This document shows, in pieces, positions 7,664-17,106 of a stretch of DNA of 53,029 nt. The stretch is from an uncultured Kiritimatiellota bacterium (GTDB taxonomy: Bacteria > Verrucomicrobiota > Kiritimatiellia > RFP12 > UBA1067). The stretch is taken from assembly GCA_934635385.1 (NCBI GenBank), contig CAKTZI010000026.1, positions 1 through 53,029 of the forward strand, written 5' to 3'. The notes beneath the pieces were generated by a model. The model was not told where the DNA came from and did no database searches. It worked only from the letters and a program-made list of their open reading frames with translations. The position numbers and the translations under genes were made by a program. Position 1 is the first letter of the stretch. Each line of letters starts with the position of its first letter.

Positions 7664-10489
7664 ATGAAGAACCTGTTCATCGAAGCCTCCGCAGGGACGG
7701 GGAAGACCCAGGCGCTTGGCGAGCGCCTGATTTCGCTTCTGCACACCGGCGTCCGGCCGGAGGAGATCGTCGCGCTCACGTTCTCGCGCGCGGCGGCCGG
7801 CGAGATCTTCGAGCGGTTCGTCGGGCTCCTGGCGGAGCGCGCGCAGACGTCGACTGAGGACGCGCGCCTCCTGCGGCGCGTCCTCGCGACGCAGCACCTC
7901 TCGCAGATCGGCACGCTCGACAGCTTCCTCATGCGCATCGTGCGCGCGTTCCCGCTGGAACTCGGCCTCGTCGGCGAGCTGACGCTCATGGACGAGTTCG
8001 AGGCCGATCGCGAACGCGCGGCCGTCTCGTTCGCCATCCTGCGCCGTACGGAGGCGACGCTCAAGAAGGCGTTCGTCGAGGCGTTCGCGCTCGCGATGAA
8101 CCGCGAGGACGTGCGGAGCTTCGTCGAGTCCTACCGCACGTTCATCAGGGGCTGGCACGCGCGCGTGACGGCGTTTCCCGAGAAGTCCGCCTGGGGCGAC
8201 CCGACGGCGATCTGGGGCCGCGACCCCGCGTTCGCCCACGTGACGGCACGCGAGCTTGGCGCGGCGGCAGACCGCCTGGCGGCGCTGGTCGGCGCGGACG
8301 GCGACTGGCGGGACCTGGCGGACTGGGTGCGCGGCTTCCGGGGGCGTTTCGGCGCGCCGAAGGGCCTCGTGAAGAAGTTCTTGGCGGACGACGCCCTCTG
8401 GACGTCCGAGGCCTACTCGTTCTCGTTCAGGCGCCGCGCCTACAGCCTGACGTGCGAGCAGACGCTGGCGCTCCGCGAGGCTTTCCTCTGCGTCTACGGC
8501 TACGTTGTCCGCATGAAGCTCGAACTCGCGCGCGGCGTCTTCACGCTCATCTCGGCCTTCGAGCGGGACTACGACCGCAAGGTGCGCCGCGCGGGCAAGC
8601 TCGTCTTCGAGGACGTGCCGCGACTCCTGAAGGCCCTGCCGCCGGAGACGCGCCTCGCGCTTGAGTTCCGGCTCGATTCGCGGATCCGCGCCTGGGCGCT
8701 CGACGAGTTCCAGGACACGAGCCGCGAGCAGTGGGCGGCGCTCGGAAACCTCGTCGACGAGGCCTGGCAGTCGGACGGCGAGAAGTCGCTCTTCGTCGTC
8801 GGCGACCGCAAGCAGGCGATCTACGGCTGGCGCAACGGCGACGTCGGCATCTTCGAGAACCTGCTGGCGAACAGTCCGCCCGACACGCGCGGCGAGCTGA
8901 AGAAGACCTACCGCTCGGGTCCGGCGGTCGTCGAGGCCGTCAACCGTGTCTTCGCGCGCGGGCGCATCCGGGACGAGTTTCCCGCGTGGCGCTGCCCCGA
9001 ACACGAGACGGCGCACCCCGAAGTCGCGGGATTCGTCCGCGCGATGGATGCGCCGGGCCGCACGATGGAGGACTTCGTCGAACCCGTCCTGACGGCGCTG
9101 ACGGCGAACCTCGGCGCGCGGGCGGACGATCCGCGCCGCCGGGGCGTCTCCGCCGCGATTCTCGTGCGCGGCAACATCTTCGGCGCGTTCCTCGCAGACC
9201 GCCTGAAGGCCGCCGGGTTCGAGGGCGTCGTCTGGGAGGGCGAGTCGGCGGTGCTCGACACCCCGGCGCTCGCGGGCTTTCTCGACCTCGTGCAGCTTGC
9301 GGACCATCCGGGCGACGCGATGGCCTACCGGCATTTCCGCATGACGCCGCTTGCGGCGGCGAAGTATCCGGACGGCGTGCCGCCGGCGACGGAAGTCTCG
9401 CGCGAGCTGGCCCGCGCCTTCACGACGCGCGGCCTCGTCAGAACACTGCGGGAGCTGCGCGCGTGCCTGCCGGCGGCGTCCGAGCGGGCGTGGAGCCGCT
9501 TCACGGAGGAGCGCTTCACGGATCTCCTGCGCGCAGCGGCCGAATTCGAGCTGGGGCTTTCCGCCGGCACGCGGCTCGCCGACTTCCCGGCGTTCCTCCA
9601 GGCGAAGAAGAAGCGCACGGTCGCCGAGAAGGGGCTGGTGCGCATCCTGACGATCCACCGCTCGAAGGGGCTCGGCTTCGACTACGTCGTCCTGCCGCTC
9701 TACGAATACGAATCGCTGACGGCCGAGCCTGACGGCCCGCTTCTCGGCGAGAACTGGATCCTGCCCGACCCCGGCGCGCGCGTCGCGAAGGCCGTGGGCG
9801 GGCTGGAGGCGGCGTATCGGCTGCGCAAGGCCCGTGCCGAGCAGGAGGCGCTCTGTACGTATTACGTTGCGCTGACGCGGGCGAAGCGCGCAATGACGCT
9901 TGTCCTCCATCCGTCCGGCACGACGCTCAAGTTCTCCGACCTCGTCCGCAGTGCCGACCTCGCCGATCTCGCGCACCCCGAATTCCGCTTCGTGCCGCCG
10001 GCGGCGGACGACGACCGCGCGGCGTCTCCGCCGCTGCGCGCGCCGGCGGCGCGGTCGGCCCGGTCGCGCCTCGCGCGGCGGCTGCCGTCGCTCGCCTACG
10101 TCCACGGCGTCTCCGCCGGGTTGCTGTTCGCGTCCGCCGAACGGCGCGCGGCCGCGCTGCGGCGCGGCACGGACGCCCATGCGGCTGCGGCGCGCCTCGC
10201 GTTCACGGATGCGCTGCCGAAGCCGGCGGGCTTCGTCGCGCTCTGGCGCGAACGGGCGTTCGAGGTCTGCGTGGACGGCGAATGGGTCTCGGGCCGCTTC
10301 GACCGCGTGACGTTCTTCCGGGACGCGGCGGGCGACCTGCGGGCGGAGATCGTCGACTTCAAAACGTCGCTGGCGCATCCCGAGCGCTACGACGGCCAGC
10401 TCGCCGCCTACCGCCGGGCCGTGGCGGCCCTCACGGGGATTCCGCCGGGCCGCATCACGGCCCGCCTGATGCCGCTGCCGCCGGATTGA
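7664..10489 (+). CDS. UvrD/RecB-family helicase-nuclease (AddA-like)
   Basis: About 941 aa. It opens with Walker A ASAGTGKT (residues 8-15). The superfamily 1A motifs follow in order: GTLDSFLMRIV, WALDEFQDTSREQW (Walker B), VVGDRKQAIYGWRNGD, KTYRSGPAVVEAVNRVF, TIHRSKGLGFDYVVLPLY and YVALTRAKRAM. The C-terminus carries a RecB-type PD-(D/E)XK nuclease: GRFDRVT, then AEIVDFKT and DGQLAAYRRAV. This fits AddA/RecB, which process double-strand breaks, although AddA is usually ~1,200 aa. No addB/recC gene lies in the window. I place the start at 7664 rather than 7655 because of the -10 position. Confidence 0.85.
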   Translation: MKNLFIEASAGTGKTQALGERLISLLHTGVRPEEIVALTFSRAAAGEIFERFVGLLAERAQTSTEDARLLRRVLATQHLSQIGTLDSFLMRIVRAFPLELGLVGELTLMDEFEADRERAAVSFAILRRTEATLKKAFVEAFALAMNREDVRSFVESYRTFIRGWHARVTAFPEKSAWGDPTAIWGRDPAFAHVTARELGAAADRLAALVGADGDWRDLADWVRGFRGRFGAPKGLVKKFLADDALWTSEAYSFSFRRRAYSLTCEQTLALREAFLCVYGYVVRMKLELARGVFTLISAFERDYDRKVRRAGKLVFEDVPRLLKALPPETRLALEFRLDSRIRAWALDEFQDTSREQWAALGNLVDEAWQSDGEKSLFVVGDRKQAIYGWRNGDVGIFENLLANSPPDTRGELKKTYRSGPAVVEAVNRVFARGRIRDEFPAWRCPEHETAHPEVAGFVRAMDAPGRTMEDFVEPVLTALTANLGARADDPRRRGVSAAILVRGNIFGAFLADRLKAAGFEGVVWEGESAVLDTPALAGFLDLVQLADHPGDAMAYRHFRMTPLAAAKYPDGVPPATEVSRELARAFTTRGLVRTLRELRACLPAASERAWSRFTEERFTDLLRAAAEFELGLSAGTRLADFPAFLQAKKKRTVAEKGLVRILTIHRSKGLGFDYVVLPLYEYESLTAEPDGPLLGENWILPDPGARVAKAVGGLEAAYRLRKARAEQEALCTYYVALTRAKRAMTLVLHPSGTTLKFSDLVRSADLADLAHPEFRFVPPAADDDRAASPPLRAPAARSARSRLARRLPSLAYVHGVSAGLLFASAERRAAALRRGTDAHAAAARLAFTDALPKPAGFVALWRERAFEVCVDGEWVSGRFDRVTFFRDAAGDLRAEIVDFKTSLAHPERYDGQLAAYRRAVAALTGIPPGRITARLMPLPPD

Positions 10490-10512
10490 CGCGATTCAGC
10501 GGCGGCGGTTTA

Positions 10513-10521
10513 TGGTATAAT
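10513..10521 (+). promoter_or_regulatory. Extended -10 box, leaderless start predicted
   Basis: TGGTATAAT ends at 10521, 8 bases before ATG at 10530. There is no Shine-Dalgarno and no clear -35. Confidence 0.6.
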
Positions 10522-10529
10522 GCGCGTCC

Positions 10530-11630
10530 ATGAAAGACGACTTCCTCGTATTCGACCACGTGACGAAGCGCTTCGGCGCGCTGACGGCGGTCAATGACGT
10601 CTCGCTGACGGTGAAGAAGGGCGAGTTCTTCTCGCTTCTGGGGCCTTCCGGGTGTGGCAAGACGACGCTCCTGCGCATGCTCGGCGGCTTTGAGCGCCCC
10701 GATTCGGGGCGCATCTACCTCGAAGGGCGCGACATCACGGATCTGCCGCCGAACCAGCGGCGCGTCCACACCGTCTTCCAGAACTACGCGCTCTTCCCGA
10801 CGATGACGGTCTGGGACAACATCGCGTTCTCGCTCACGCTCGCGAAGAAGCCGAAGGACGAGATCGAGGAGCGGGTGGACGAGATCCTGGAGATGATCCA
10901 GCTCGCCGACCAGGCGTGGAAGTACCCGAACCAGCTTTCGGGCGGACAGAAGCAGCGCGTCGCCATCGCCCGCGCGCTCGTGGACCGGCCGCAGGTGCTG
11001 CTGCTCGACGAGCCGCTCGCGGCGCTTGACCTGAAGCTCCGCCAGCACATGCTGCTGGAGCTCGACACGATCCACGACCAGGTCGGCATCACCTTCCTCT
11101 ACGTCACGCACGACCAGGGCGAGGCGATGTCGCTCTCGGACCGCATCGCCGTCATCAACAAGGGGACGGTCGAGCAGCTCGCGGGTCCCGCGCAGATCTA
11201 CGAGGCGCCGGCGACGCGCTTCGTCGCGTCGTTCATCGGCGACACGAACTTCTTCTCCGGCGAGATCGTCTCGGTCGAGGGCGACTACTGCTACATCCAG
11301 GCCGAGGGCTTTCCGCAGATCAAGGCGTACAACGACAAGAAGCTCGCGGTCGGCCAGCGCGTCGACCTGTCCGTCCGGCCGGAGAAGATCCGCGTCACGC
11401 TCGCGCCGCCGACGCCGGAGAAGGGCGCGTCGATCAACGTCTTCCCGTCCGTCGTCAAGGACATCGTCTACCAGGGCGTCTACACGAAGTACTGGCTCAA
11501 GTCGAGCCAGCTCAGGATCTCGGCGCTGAAGCCGCACTCGCGCTTCCTCCTCGACCAGGAGCCGATCACGTGGAACGACGAGGTCTTCGTCTGGTGGCAC
11601 CCGGACGACGGGTACATGGTGGAGGTCTAG
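10530..11630 (+). CDS. PotA-like ABC transporter ATP-binding protein
   Basis: 366 aa. The nucleotide-binding domain has Walker A GPSGCGKTT (~38-46), the Q-loop region VFQNYALFP, signature LSGGQKQR, Walker B LLLDEPLAALD and the switch His in YVTHDQGEAMS. The C-terminal ~130 residues form a TOBE-type domain as in spermidine/putrescine or other CUT1-like importers. The family energises uptake of polyamines or similar small cations, but no permease or binding-protein gene is adjacent, so the substrate cannot be assigned. It is followed after one base by the phosphatase fusion gene and starts from a probable leaderless promoter. Confidence 0.85.
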   Translation: MKDDFLVFDHVTKRFGALTAVNDVSLTVKKGEFFSLLGPSGCGKTTLLRMLGGFERPDSGRIYLEGRDITDLPPNQRRVHTVFQNYALFPTMTVWDNIAFSLTLAKKPKDEIEERVDEILEMIQLADQAWKYPNQLSGGQKQRVAIARALVDRPQVLLLDEPLAALDLKLRQHMLLELDTIHDQVGITFLYVTHDQGEAMSLSDRIAVINKGTVEQLAGPAQIYEAPATRFVASFIGDTNFFSGEIVSVEGDYCYIQAEGFPQIKAYNDKKLAVGQRVDLSVRPEKIRVTLAPPTPEKGASINVFPSVVKDIVYQGVYTKYWLKSSQLRISALKPHSRFLLDQEPITWNDEVFVWWHPDDGYMVEV

Positions 11631-11631
11631 C

Positions 11632-12918
11632 ATGCCGAACGAACTGACGATCGACGAGCTGAAGGCGGAGATCCGCAAGGGCGCGCGCTGCATCCTGCAG
11701 GTGCGCCACGCGGAGCGTCCGAAAATGGATCCGGACGACCCCAGCTTCGGCGACGGGCTGCACCTGACGCGCGAGGGCGTGCGGACGGCGCGCTTGCTGG
11801 GCGAAGCGCTTGCCGAATTCCGGGACGACGTCGCGTTCTGCTCGAGTCCGCTCACGCGGACGCGCGAGACGGCCGCCGGCATCGCCGAGGGCATGGGACT
11901 GAAGGACGTGGCGATTCCGACCGAGGAGCGCTTGGGCAACGGCTCGTTCTTCTATGAGGATCCGCTGGAAGTCCTGAAGACCTTCAACGCGATGGAGTTC
12001 TTCAAGGCGTGCTTCGCCTATTTCGAGAAGGGCACGCTGCCGGGCTTCAAGGAGATCCACGCGGCGGCGGACGCCTGCGCGCGGTGGCTGTTCGAGCAGG
12101 CTGGGAACCGCCGCCTGCTCGTCGCCGTCACGCACGACTGCTACATCGCGGCGTTCCTTGCCGCGCGCGGCGCGTACGGGCCGTTCTCGCGCAAGAACTG
12201 GCCGCGCTTCCTCGACGGCGCGGCGACTCTCGTCTACCCGGACGGCACGCGCCGCGACGTGCTCGTGCGTTCGGGGCTGTCCTATGGCATCTGCGGCGTC
12301 CGGCCCGTGCGGGCCGTCGTCTTCGACTTCGGCGGCGTCATGACCATGACCACGATGCCGGAGCGCGTCCGCGCCTGCACGGCCGCCTACGGCATCGACT
12401 GGGACGCCCTCGCGTCCGGGTTCGCCCGCTACCGGCATCTGCTGGACGGCGGCTTCATCACGCTGGAGCAGATGTACGACCTCATCTGGGCGGATGCGGA
12501 CATCGCGCTGACGGACGAAATGCGGCGGCGCATTCTCGAAGAGGACTACGCGAGCTTCCTGGAGGGCTACCGCAACCTGAAGACGCTCGCGTGGATGAAG
12601 GAGCTGAAGGCGAAGGGCTTCCGAATCGGCATCCTCACGAACATGCCGCCCGCCTTTGCGCCGCGCTTCCGAAAGGTCTTTGCGGACTTCATTGCGCAGG
12701 CGGACGCGATGGTCATCTCAGGCGAAGAACACATGTTCAAGCCGCAGAAGCGCATCTATGACCTCCTGAAGGAACGCATCGGCCTGCACGCGGACGAGCT
12801 CTGCTTCGTCGATGACGTGGAGGAGAACTGCGCGGCCGCGCGGCGCTGCGGCTGGCAGGCAATCCGCTTCGAGACGAATGAGCAGGTCGCCCGCGACTTC
12901 GCCGCGCGCTACGCCTGA
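11632..12918 (+). CDS. Histidine phosphatase-HAD hydrolase fusion
   Basis: 428 aa with two phosphatase domains in one chain. Residues ~18-220 are a histidine-phosphatase (phosphoglycerate mutase-like) domain: QVRHAERP with the phospho-accepting His26, SSPLTRTRETA, and VAVTHDCYIAAF with the second catalytic His. Residues ~223-428 are a HAD domain: VVFDFGGVMT (nucleophile Asp, with Gly at the usual second Asp as in the YihX-like subgroup), GILTNMP, FKPQKRIYDLL, and CFVDDVEENCAAA. The ATG lies one base after the PotA-like stop, implying a shared operon. A two-step dephosphorylation of one metabolite is an attractive inference. The substrate is unknown. Confidence 0.85.
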   Translation: MPNELTIDELKAEIRKGARCILQVRHAERPKMDPDDPSFGDGLHLTREGVRTARLLGEALAEFRDDVAFCSSPLTRTRETAAGIAEGMGLKDVAIPTEERLGNGSFFYEDPLEVLKTFNAMEFFKACFAYFEKGTLPGFKEIHAAADACARWLFEQAGNRRLLVAVTHDCYIAAFLAARGAYGPFSRKNWPRFLDGAATLVYPDGTRRDVLVRSGLSYGICGVRPVRAVVFDFGGVMTMTTMPERVRACTAAYGIDWDALASGFARYRHLLDGGFITLEQMYDLIWADADIALTDEMRRRILEEDYASFLEGYRNLKTLAWMKELKAKGFRIGILTNMPPAFAPRFRKVFADFIAQADAMVISGEEHMFKPQKRIYDLLKERIGLHADELCFVDDVEENCAAARRCGWQAIRFETNEQVARDFAARYA

Positions 12919-12930
12919 TCCGGAGCGCCC

Positions 12931-13860
12931 GTGCGGAACCTTCTGATCGTCGCCGAGCAGGTCGCGGTGCTCTTCGTCCTCATGGGCGTCGGCGCCGCCC
13001 TGCGCAAAGCGAGGCTGCTGGACGAGAAGGGCGTCGGCGGAATCGTGAACCTGCTGATCCTCGTCGTGACGCCGTGCCTGATCGTCGACAGCTTCCAGCG
13101 CCCGTTCGACCCGTCGATGCTGGCGGGCCTCGGCCTCGCGTTCCTGATCGCCGTCGCCGGGCACCTCGTCGTGATGGCGCTGGCCGCGCGGGTCGTCCGC
13201 CATCCGGCGGCGGACACGCGCAAGCCCCTTCTGCTCGCGGCGGTCTTCTCGAACGCCGGGTTCATGGGCATCCCGCTCGAACAGGCGATCCTCGGCGAGA
13301 CGGGCGTCTTCTACGGCATCGTCTATGTCGTCGTTTTCAACCTCTTCATGTGGAGCTGGGGCGTGCGGATGATGGAGAAGGCGGCGCGTCCGGCCGGAAG
13401 CTGGAAGACGGTCGTGAATCCGGGGACGGTCGGCATCCTGCTCGGCCTGCCGCTGTTCCTGCTCTCCGCGCGGCTGCCGCCGTTTCTCGGTGCGTCCGTC
13501 CGCCATGTCGCGAACCTGAACACGCCGCTGGCGATGGTCGTGATTGGCTACTCGCTCGCGGGCGCGAGGCTGGGGCGTGTCCTTCGGCTGCCGGCGGCGT
13601 ATGTCGCGACATTCGTCCGGCTGGTGGCCTATCCGCTTCTGATGGTCGCCGCGCTCGCCCTGTTCCGTCAGCACCTCGACCGCCGGATGTCGCTGGCGAT
13701 CGTGATCGCGGCGGCCGCGCCGGTCGCGGCGATGGTCTCGATGTTCGCGGTGAAGTTCGGCCGCGACGTCGAGACGTCCGTCGCGGTCGTGTGCGGCTCG
13801 ACAGTCCTGAGCGTCCTCACCCTGCCGCCCGTCATCGCGCTCGCGCTCGCCGTCCTCTGA
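12931..13860 (+). CDS. AEC-family transporter (auxin efflux carrier type)
   Basis: 309 aa from a GTG preceded by GGAG at a normal distance. About ten hydrophobic segments span the protein, with the AEC features GVGAALRKARLLDEKGV near the N-terminus, FSNAGFMGIPLEQAILG, and a C-terminal repeat half (VRLVAYPLLMVAALALF, AAPVAAMVSMFAVKFGRD). Bacterial relatives export or exchange organic acids such as malate. The substrate here is unknown. It lies 12 bases after the phosphatase fusion, so co-transcription is likely. The following GH92 gene has its own promoter. Confidence 0.82.
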   Translation: MRNLLIVAEQVAVLFVLMGVGAALRKARLLDEKGVGGIVNLLILVVTPCLIVDSFQRPFDPSMLAGLGLAFLIAVAGHLVVMALAARVVRHPAADTRKPLLLAAVFSNAGFMGIPLEQAILGETGVFYGIVYVVVFNLFMWSWGVRMMEKAARPAGSWKTVVNPGTVGILLGLPLFLLSARLPPFLGASVRHVANLNTPLAMVVIGYSLAGARLGRVLRLPAAYVATFVRLVAYPLLMVAALALFRQHLDRRMSLAIVIAAAAPVAAMVSMFAVKFGRDVETSVAVVCGSTVLSVLTLPPVIALALAVL

Positions 13861-13906
13861 CCGGCCGCGCAGACGACGAGGCGGCTCCCCGGCGATTCCG
13901 AGAATT

Positions 13907-13915
13907 TGGTATAAT
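13907..13915 (+). promoter_or_regulatory. Extended -10 box, leaderless start of GH92 gene
   Basis: TTGGTATAAT ends at 13915, 7 bases before ATG at 13923. No Shine-Dalgarno lies between them. The box follows the upstream gene by ~50 bases. Confidence 0.6.
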
Positions 13916-13922
13916 TCAGCCC

Positions 13923-16082
13923 ATGAAAGCATCTCTTTCCTGTCTTGCCGCGTCCGCCGCGCTGTTCGGCGGCGTCGTTTTTGCGGAGAACCCCGTTTCC
14001 TTCGTCGATCCGTTCGTCGGCACGATGGGCACGGGGCATACGTTCCCGGCGGCCTGCGCGCCGTTCGGCCTCGTCCAGGCGGGGCCGGACTCGGGCTGGA
14101 ACGACTGGGACCACTGTTCGGGCTACCGAAAGGGCGACCCGACCTTCCTCGGCTTCTCGCAGACGCACCTGAACGGCACGGGCTGTCCCGATCTCGGCGA
14201 CATGCGCTTCCTGCCGTATCGCGGCGACGTGAAGCGGGCCGCGTGGACGGTGCGCAAGGACGCCGCGAGCGAGCGGGCCGAGCCGGGCTTCTATGCCGTC
14301 GATCTGCCGGACGAGCGTCTCCGGGTCGAGGTCGCCGCGCTTGCGCGGACGGCCCTCTACCGCCTCACGCCCGCCGAGGACATGACGCTTCACCTGTTCT
14401 TCGACCAGGAGGGCTGCATCGGCGACTTTGCCCGGACGCGCGGCACGACGTTCCCGACCGGCTTCATCCAAAACGACGGCGACCGCGCGTTTGACGCCTT
14501 CTACCGCCGGAATGGCTGGGTGCGGAATCGCGCCGTCTACGCGCGCTTCGCGTTCTCGCATCCGTTTACGGTCGCGGCGGAGTTCCCGTGCGCGGGGAAA
14601 GGCAACGCCGTCGTCCGCCGCGTGTACGACTTCACGCTGCGCGCGGGCGAGCCGCTGGAGGTGCGGCTTGCGCTGTCCGCGACGTCGTGTGCGGCGGCGC
14701 GGCGGAATCTCGATGTGGAGCTGGCGGACAAGGGCTTTGACGCGGTGCGCGCGGAGGCCTCCGCCGCGTGGGCGCGCGCGCTGGCGGGCGCCGAGGTGCG
14801 GGGCGGAACGGATGAGCAGAAGCGGAACTTCTACACGGCCCTCTACCACCTCTACCAGCAGCCGAACGACCTGTCGGACGTCGGCGAGACGCCGCGCGCG
14901 TCGACGCTGTCGATGTGGGACGTCTTCCGCGCGGCGTGTCCGTGGTACGCGCTGATGAAGCCGGACGTGATCGACGGCATCGTCGCCTCGGCCCTGCGGC
15001 AGTACGACGAGGTCGGCTACCTGCCGATCTGGCAGCTCTGGGGCAAGGACAACCACTGCATGATCGGCAACCACACCGTGCCGGTCATTGTCGACGCCTA
15101 CCTGTCGGGGCGTCCGATGGATGCGGAGAAGGCCTATCGCGCGGTGAAGGACTCGCTCACGAAGAACTTCAAGCCGCGTCCGAAAGACCGGTTCGACATC
15201 CTTGACAAGTACGGCTACTATCCGTTCGACCTCATCAGGGGCGAGTCGGTGAGCCGTACGCTCGAATGCGCCTACGACGACGCCTGCGCGGCGCGGTTCG
15301 CGGCGGCGCTCGGAAAGGCGGCGGACGCGGCGTTCTTCGCGAAGCGCGCGCAGAACTGGAAGAACGTGTTCGACGCGGCGACGGGCTTTGCGCGCGGCAA
15401 GGACACGCAGGGGAACTGGCGCACACCGTTCGACCCCTACGCGCTCGGCCACGGGGCGGACAGCGGAAACGACTTCACGGAGGGCAATGCCTTCCAGTAC
15501 TCCTGGCACGTGCTGCATGACGTGCCGGGGCTGATCGCCGCGATGGGCGGGAAGGCCGCGTTCGCCGCGAAGCTCGACGCGCTCTTCGCCGCGCCCGAAA
15601 CCGTGCAGGGCGCGGGCTTCGTGCTGGACGTGTCGGGGCTGATCGGCCAGTACGCGCACGGCAACGAGCCGAGCCACCACGTCGCCTACCTCTATCAGCA
15701 CGTCGGGCGTCCCGACCGCACGGCGGAAGTCGTGCGCGAGGTCTTTGACCGCTTCTACGCGCCGAAGCCAGACGGCCTCTGCGGCAACGACGACTGCGGG
15801 CAGATGAGCGCGTGGTACGTCTTCTCCGCGCTGGGGTTCTATCCGGTCGATCCGGCTGCGGGCGAATTCGTGCTGGGTGCGCCGCAGCTGCCGCAGGTTC
15901 GCCTCAGCCTGCCGAACGGAAAGACGTTCACCGTGAAGGCGAAGAACCTTTCGAAGGCGAACAAGTACGTGAAATCGGTGACGCTGAACGGAACGCCGTT
16001 TGAGGGCTTCAGGCTGAAGCGCGCCGACGTCCTCGCCGGCGGCGAACTCGTCTTCGAGATGTCGGAGACGCCGAAGCCTTGA
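13923..16082 (+). CDS. GH92 alpha-mannosidase, secreted
   Basis: 719 aa with a signal peptide ending near ...GGVVFA. GH92 enzymes are Ca2+-dependent exo-alpha-mannosidases. Hallmarks seen are DPFVGTMGTGHTFPAA at the start, FLGFSQTHLNGTGC, the central WDVFRAACPWYALMKPD, PIWQLWGKDNHCMIGNH, GNEPSHHVAYLYQ, and GNDDCGQMSAWYVFSALGFYPV. Length is typical of the family. The start at 13923 is fixed by the signal peptide and the -10 box; the frame is open further upstream but overlaps the AEC gene. It probably trims mannose from host or plant glycans outside the cytoplasm. Confidence 0.92.
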   Translation: MKASLSCLAASAALFGGVVFAENPVSFVDPFVGTMGTGHTFPAACAPFGLVQAGPDSGWNDWDHCSGYRKGDPTFLGFSQTHLNGTGCPDLGDMRFLPYRGDVKRAAWTVRKDAASERAEPGFYAVDLPDERLRVEVAALARTALYRLTPAEDMTLHLFFDQEGCIGDFARTRGTTFPTGFIQNDGDRAFDAFYRRNGWVRNRAVYARFAFSHPFTVAAEFPCAGKGNAVVRRVYDFTLRAGEPLEVRLALSATSCAAARRNLDVELADKGFDAVRAEASAAWARALAGAEVRGGTDEQKRNFYTALYHLYQQPNDLSDVGETPRASTLSMWDVFRAACPWYALMKPDVIDGIVASALRQYDEVGYLPIWQLWGKDNHCMIGNHTVPVIVDAYLSGRPMDAEKAYRAVKDSLTKNFKPRPKDRFDILDKYGYYPFDLIRGESVSRTLECAYDDACAARFAAALGKAADAAFFAKRAQNWKNVFDAATGFARGKDTQGNWRTPFDPYALGHGADSGNDFTEGNAFQYSWHVLHDVPGLIAAMGGKAAFAAKLDALFAAPETVQGAGFVLDVSGLIGQYAHGNEPSHHVAYLYQHVGRPDRTAEVVREVFDRFYAPKPDGLCGNDDCGQMSAWYVFSALGFYPVDPAAGEFVLGAPQLPQVRLSLPNGKTFTVKAKNLSKANKYVKSVTLNGTPFEGFRLKRADVLAGGELVFEMSETPKP

Positions 16083-17020
16083 GCCGCTGGAGCTATCTCG
16101 TCCGCCGAATCCTTGAGATGATTCCGACCACCGTCGGGATCCTGCTTCTGACGTTCGCGCTCTTCAATGTCGTCGGCGGCTCGCCGGCGGAAACGATCCT
16201 CGGCAAGAACGCCTCGGCCGAGTCCATTGCCGCGTTCAACCGCCAGTACGGCTACGACCGGCCGCTCGTCTTCGCGAAGGACAGCCAGTTCGTCCGCTTC
16301 CTCGCCGACCTCGCGAAAGGTGACTTCGGCTATTCGGTCGAGAACGACGAGCCTGTCCTCGACGTGCTCGCGCGCGGCATCGGGCCGTCCCTCTCGCTCA
16401 CCGTGCCGATCCTCGTCGGCGGCGTCTTCGTCGGGCTCGTCCTTGCCGTCGGCGCGGCGGCTTGCCGGGGCGGGGCCGTCGACAGGGCCGTCCTGCTCGG
16501 ATCGACCGTCCTCATGAGCGTCAACTACGTCGTCTGGGTGCTGGCGGGGCAGTTCTTCCTCTCCTACAAGGCGGGACTTTTCCCCGTTTGGGGCTACCGA
16601 AACGCCTTCTATCTCGTGCTGCCCGTCCTGATCGGCATCGTCTCGTCGCTCGGGACGGACGTCCGCTTCTTCCGCACGGTCATCCTCGACGAGATCTACA
16701 AGCCCTACGTGCTCACCGCGCGCGCAAAGGGGCTGTCGCGGTTCGCCATCCTGACGCGGCATGTCCTGCGCAACGCGCTCATCCCGATCGTCACGTACGT
16801 CTCGCTCGCGATTCCGGGACTCTTCGCGGGCTCGCTGCTGCTGGAGAGCTTCTTCGGGATTCCTGGCCTCGGCTCCGTCGCGATCAACGCGATCCATTCG
16901 GCGGACATGGCGGTCGTGCGGGCGGTTGTCGTGCTTGGCGCGCTCCTCTACCAGTTCGTCAACCTCGCGACCGACCTCCTGTCCGCCGCGCTCGACCCGC
17001 GCGTGCGCCTTTCGGCGTGA
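16079..17020 (+). CDS. Orphan DppB-like ABC permease
   Basis: 313 aa with six predicted membrane segments. The N-terminus (YLVRRILEMIPTTVGILLLTF) and the EAA-type loop (GLSRFAILTRHVLRNALIPI) identify the DppB/OppB family of peptide-type importers. It would normally pair with DppC, two ATPases and a binding protein, none of which is adjacent. The TTG start overlaps the GH92 stop (TTGA), which suggests translational coupling. It may serve an oligosaccharide or peptide import system encoded elsewhere, or be a leftover. Confidence 0.8.
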   Translation: MSRWSYLVRRILEMIPTTVGILLLTFALFNVVGGSPAETILGKNASAESIAAFNRQYGYDRPLVFAKDSQFVRFLADLAKGDFGYSVENDEPVLDVLARGIGPSLSLTVPILVGGVFVGLVLAVGAAACRGGAVDRAVLLGSTVLMSVNYVVWVLAGQFFLSYKAGLFPVWGYRNAFYLVLPVLIGIVSSLGTDVRFFRTVILDEIYKPYVLTARAKGLSRFAILTRHVLRNALIPIVTYVSLAIPGLFAGSLLLESFFGIPGLGSVAINAIHSADMAVVRAVVVLGALLYQFVNLATDLLSAALDPRVRLSA

Positions 17021-17063
17021 ATCTGCCGGAAACACAACAAATTGTTTGCTTTTCGAGGATTGT

Positions 17064-17079
17064 CCACAATCTGTTGATA
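17064..17079 (+). promoter_or_regulatory. Possible second, weak NrdR box
   Basis: A 16-base segment beginning CCACAATCTGTTGATA matches the NrdR consensus at 10 positions. It lies 43 bases upstream of the strong box, about four helical turns, which suits paired NrdR binding. Confidence 0.3.
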
Positions 17080-17106
17080 GCTGTTGACATCTCCCCCCTT
17101 GTGCGG

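Noticed and set aside
17084..17089. TTGACA as -35 element for nrdD
   Set aside because: It is 32 bases from the TATCAT box, too far for a normal promoter, and no -10 exists at 16-18 bases.
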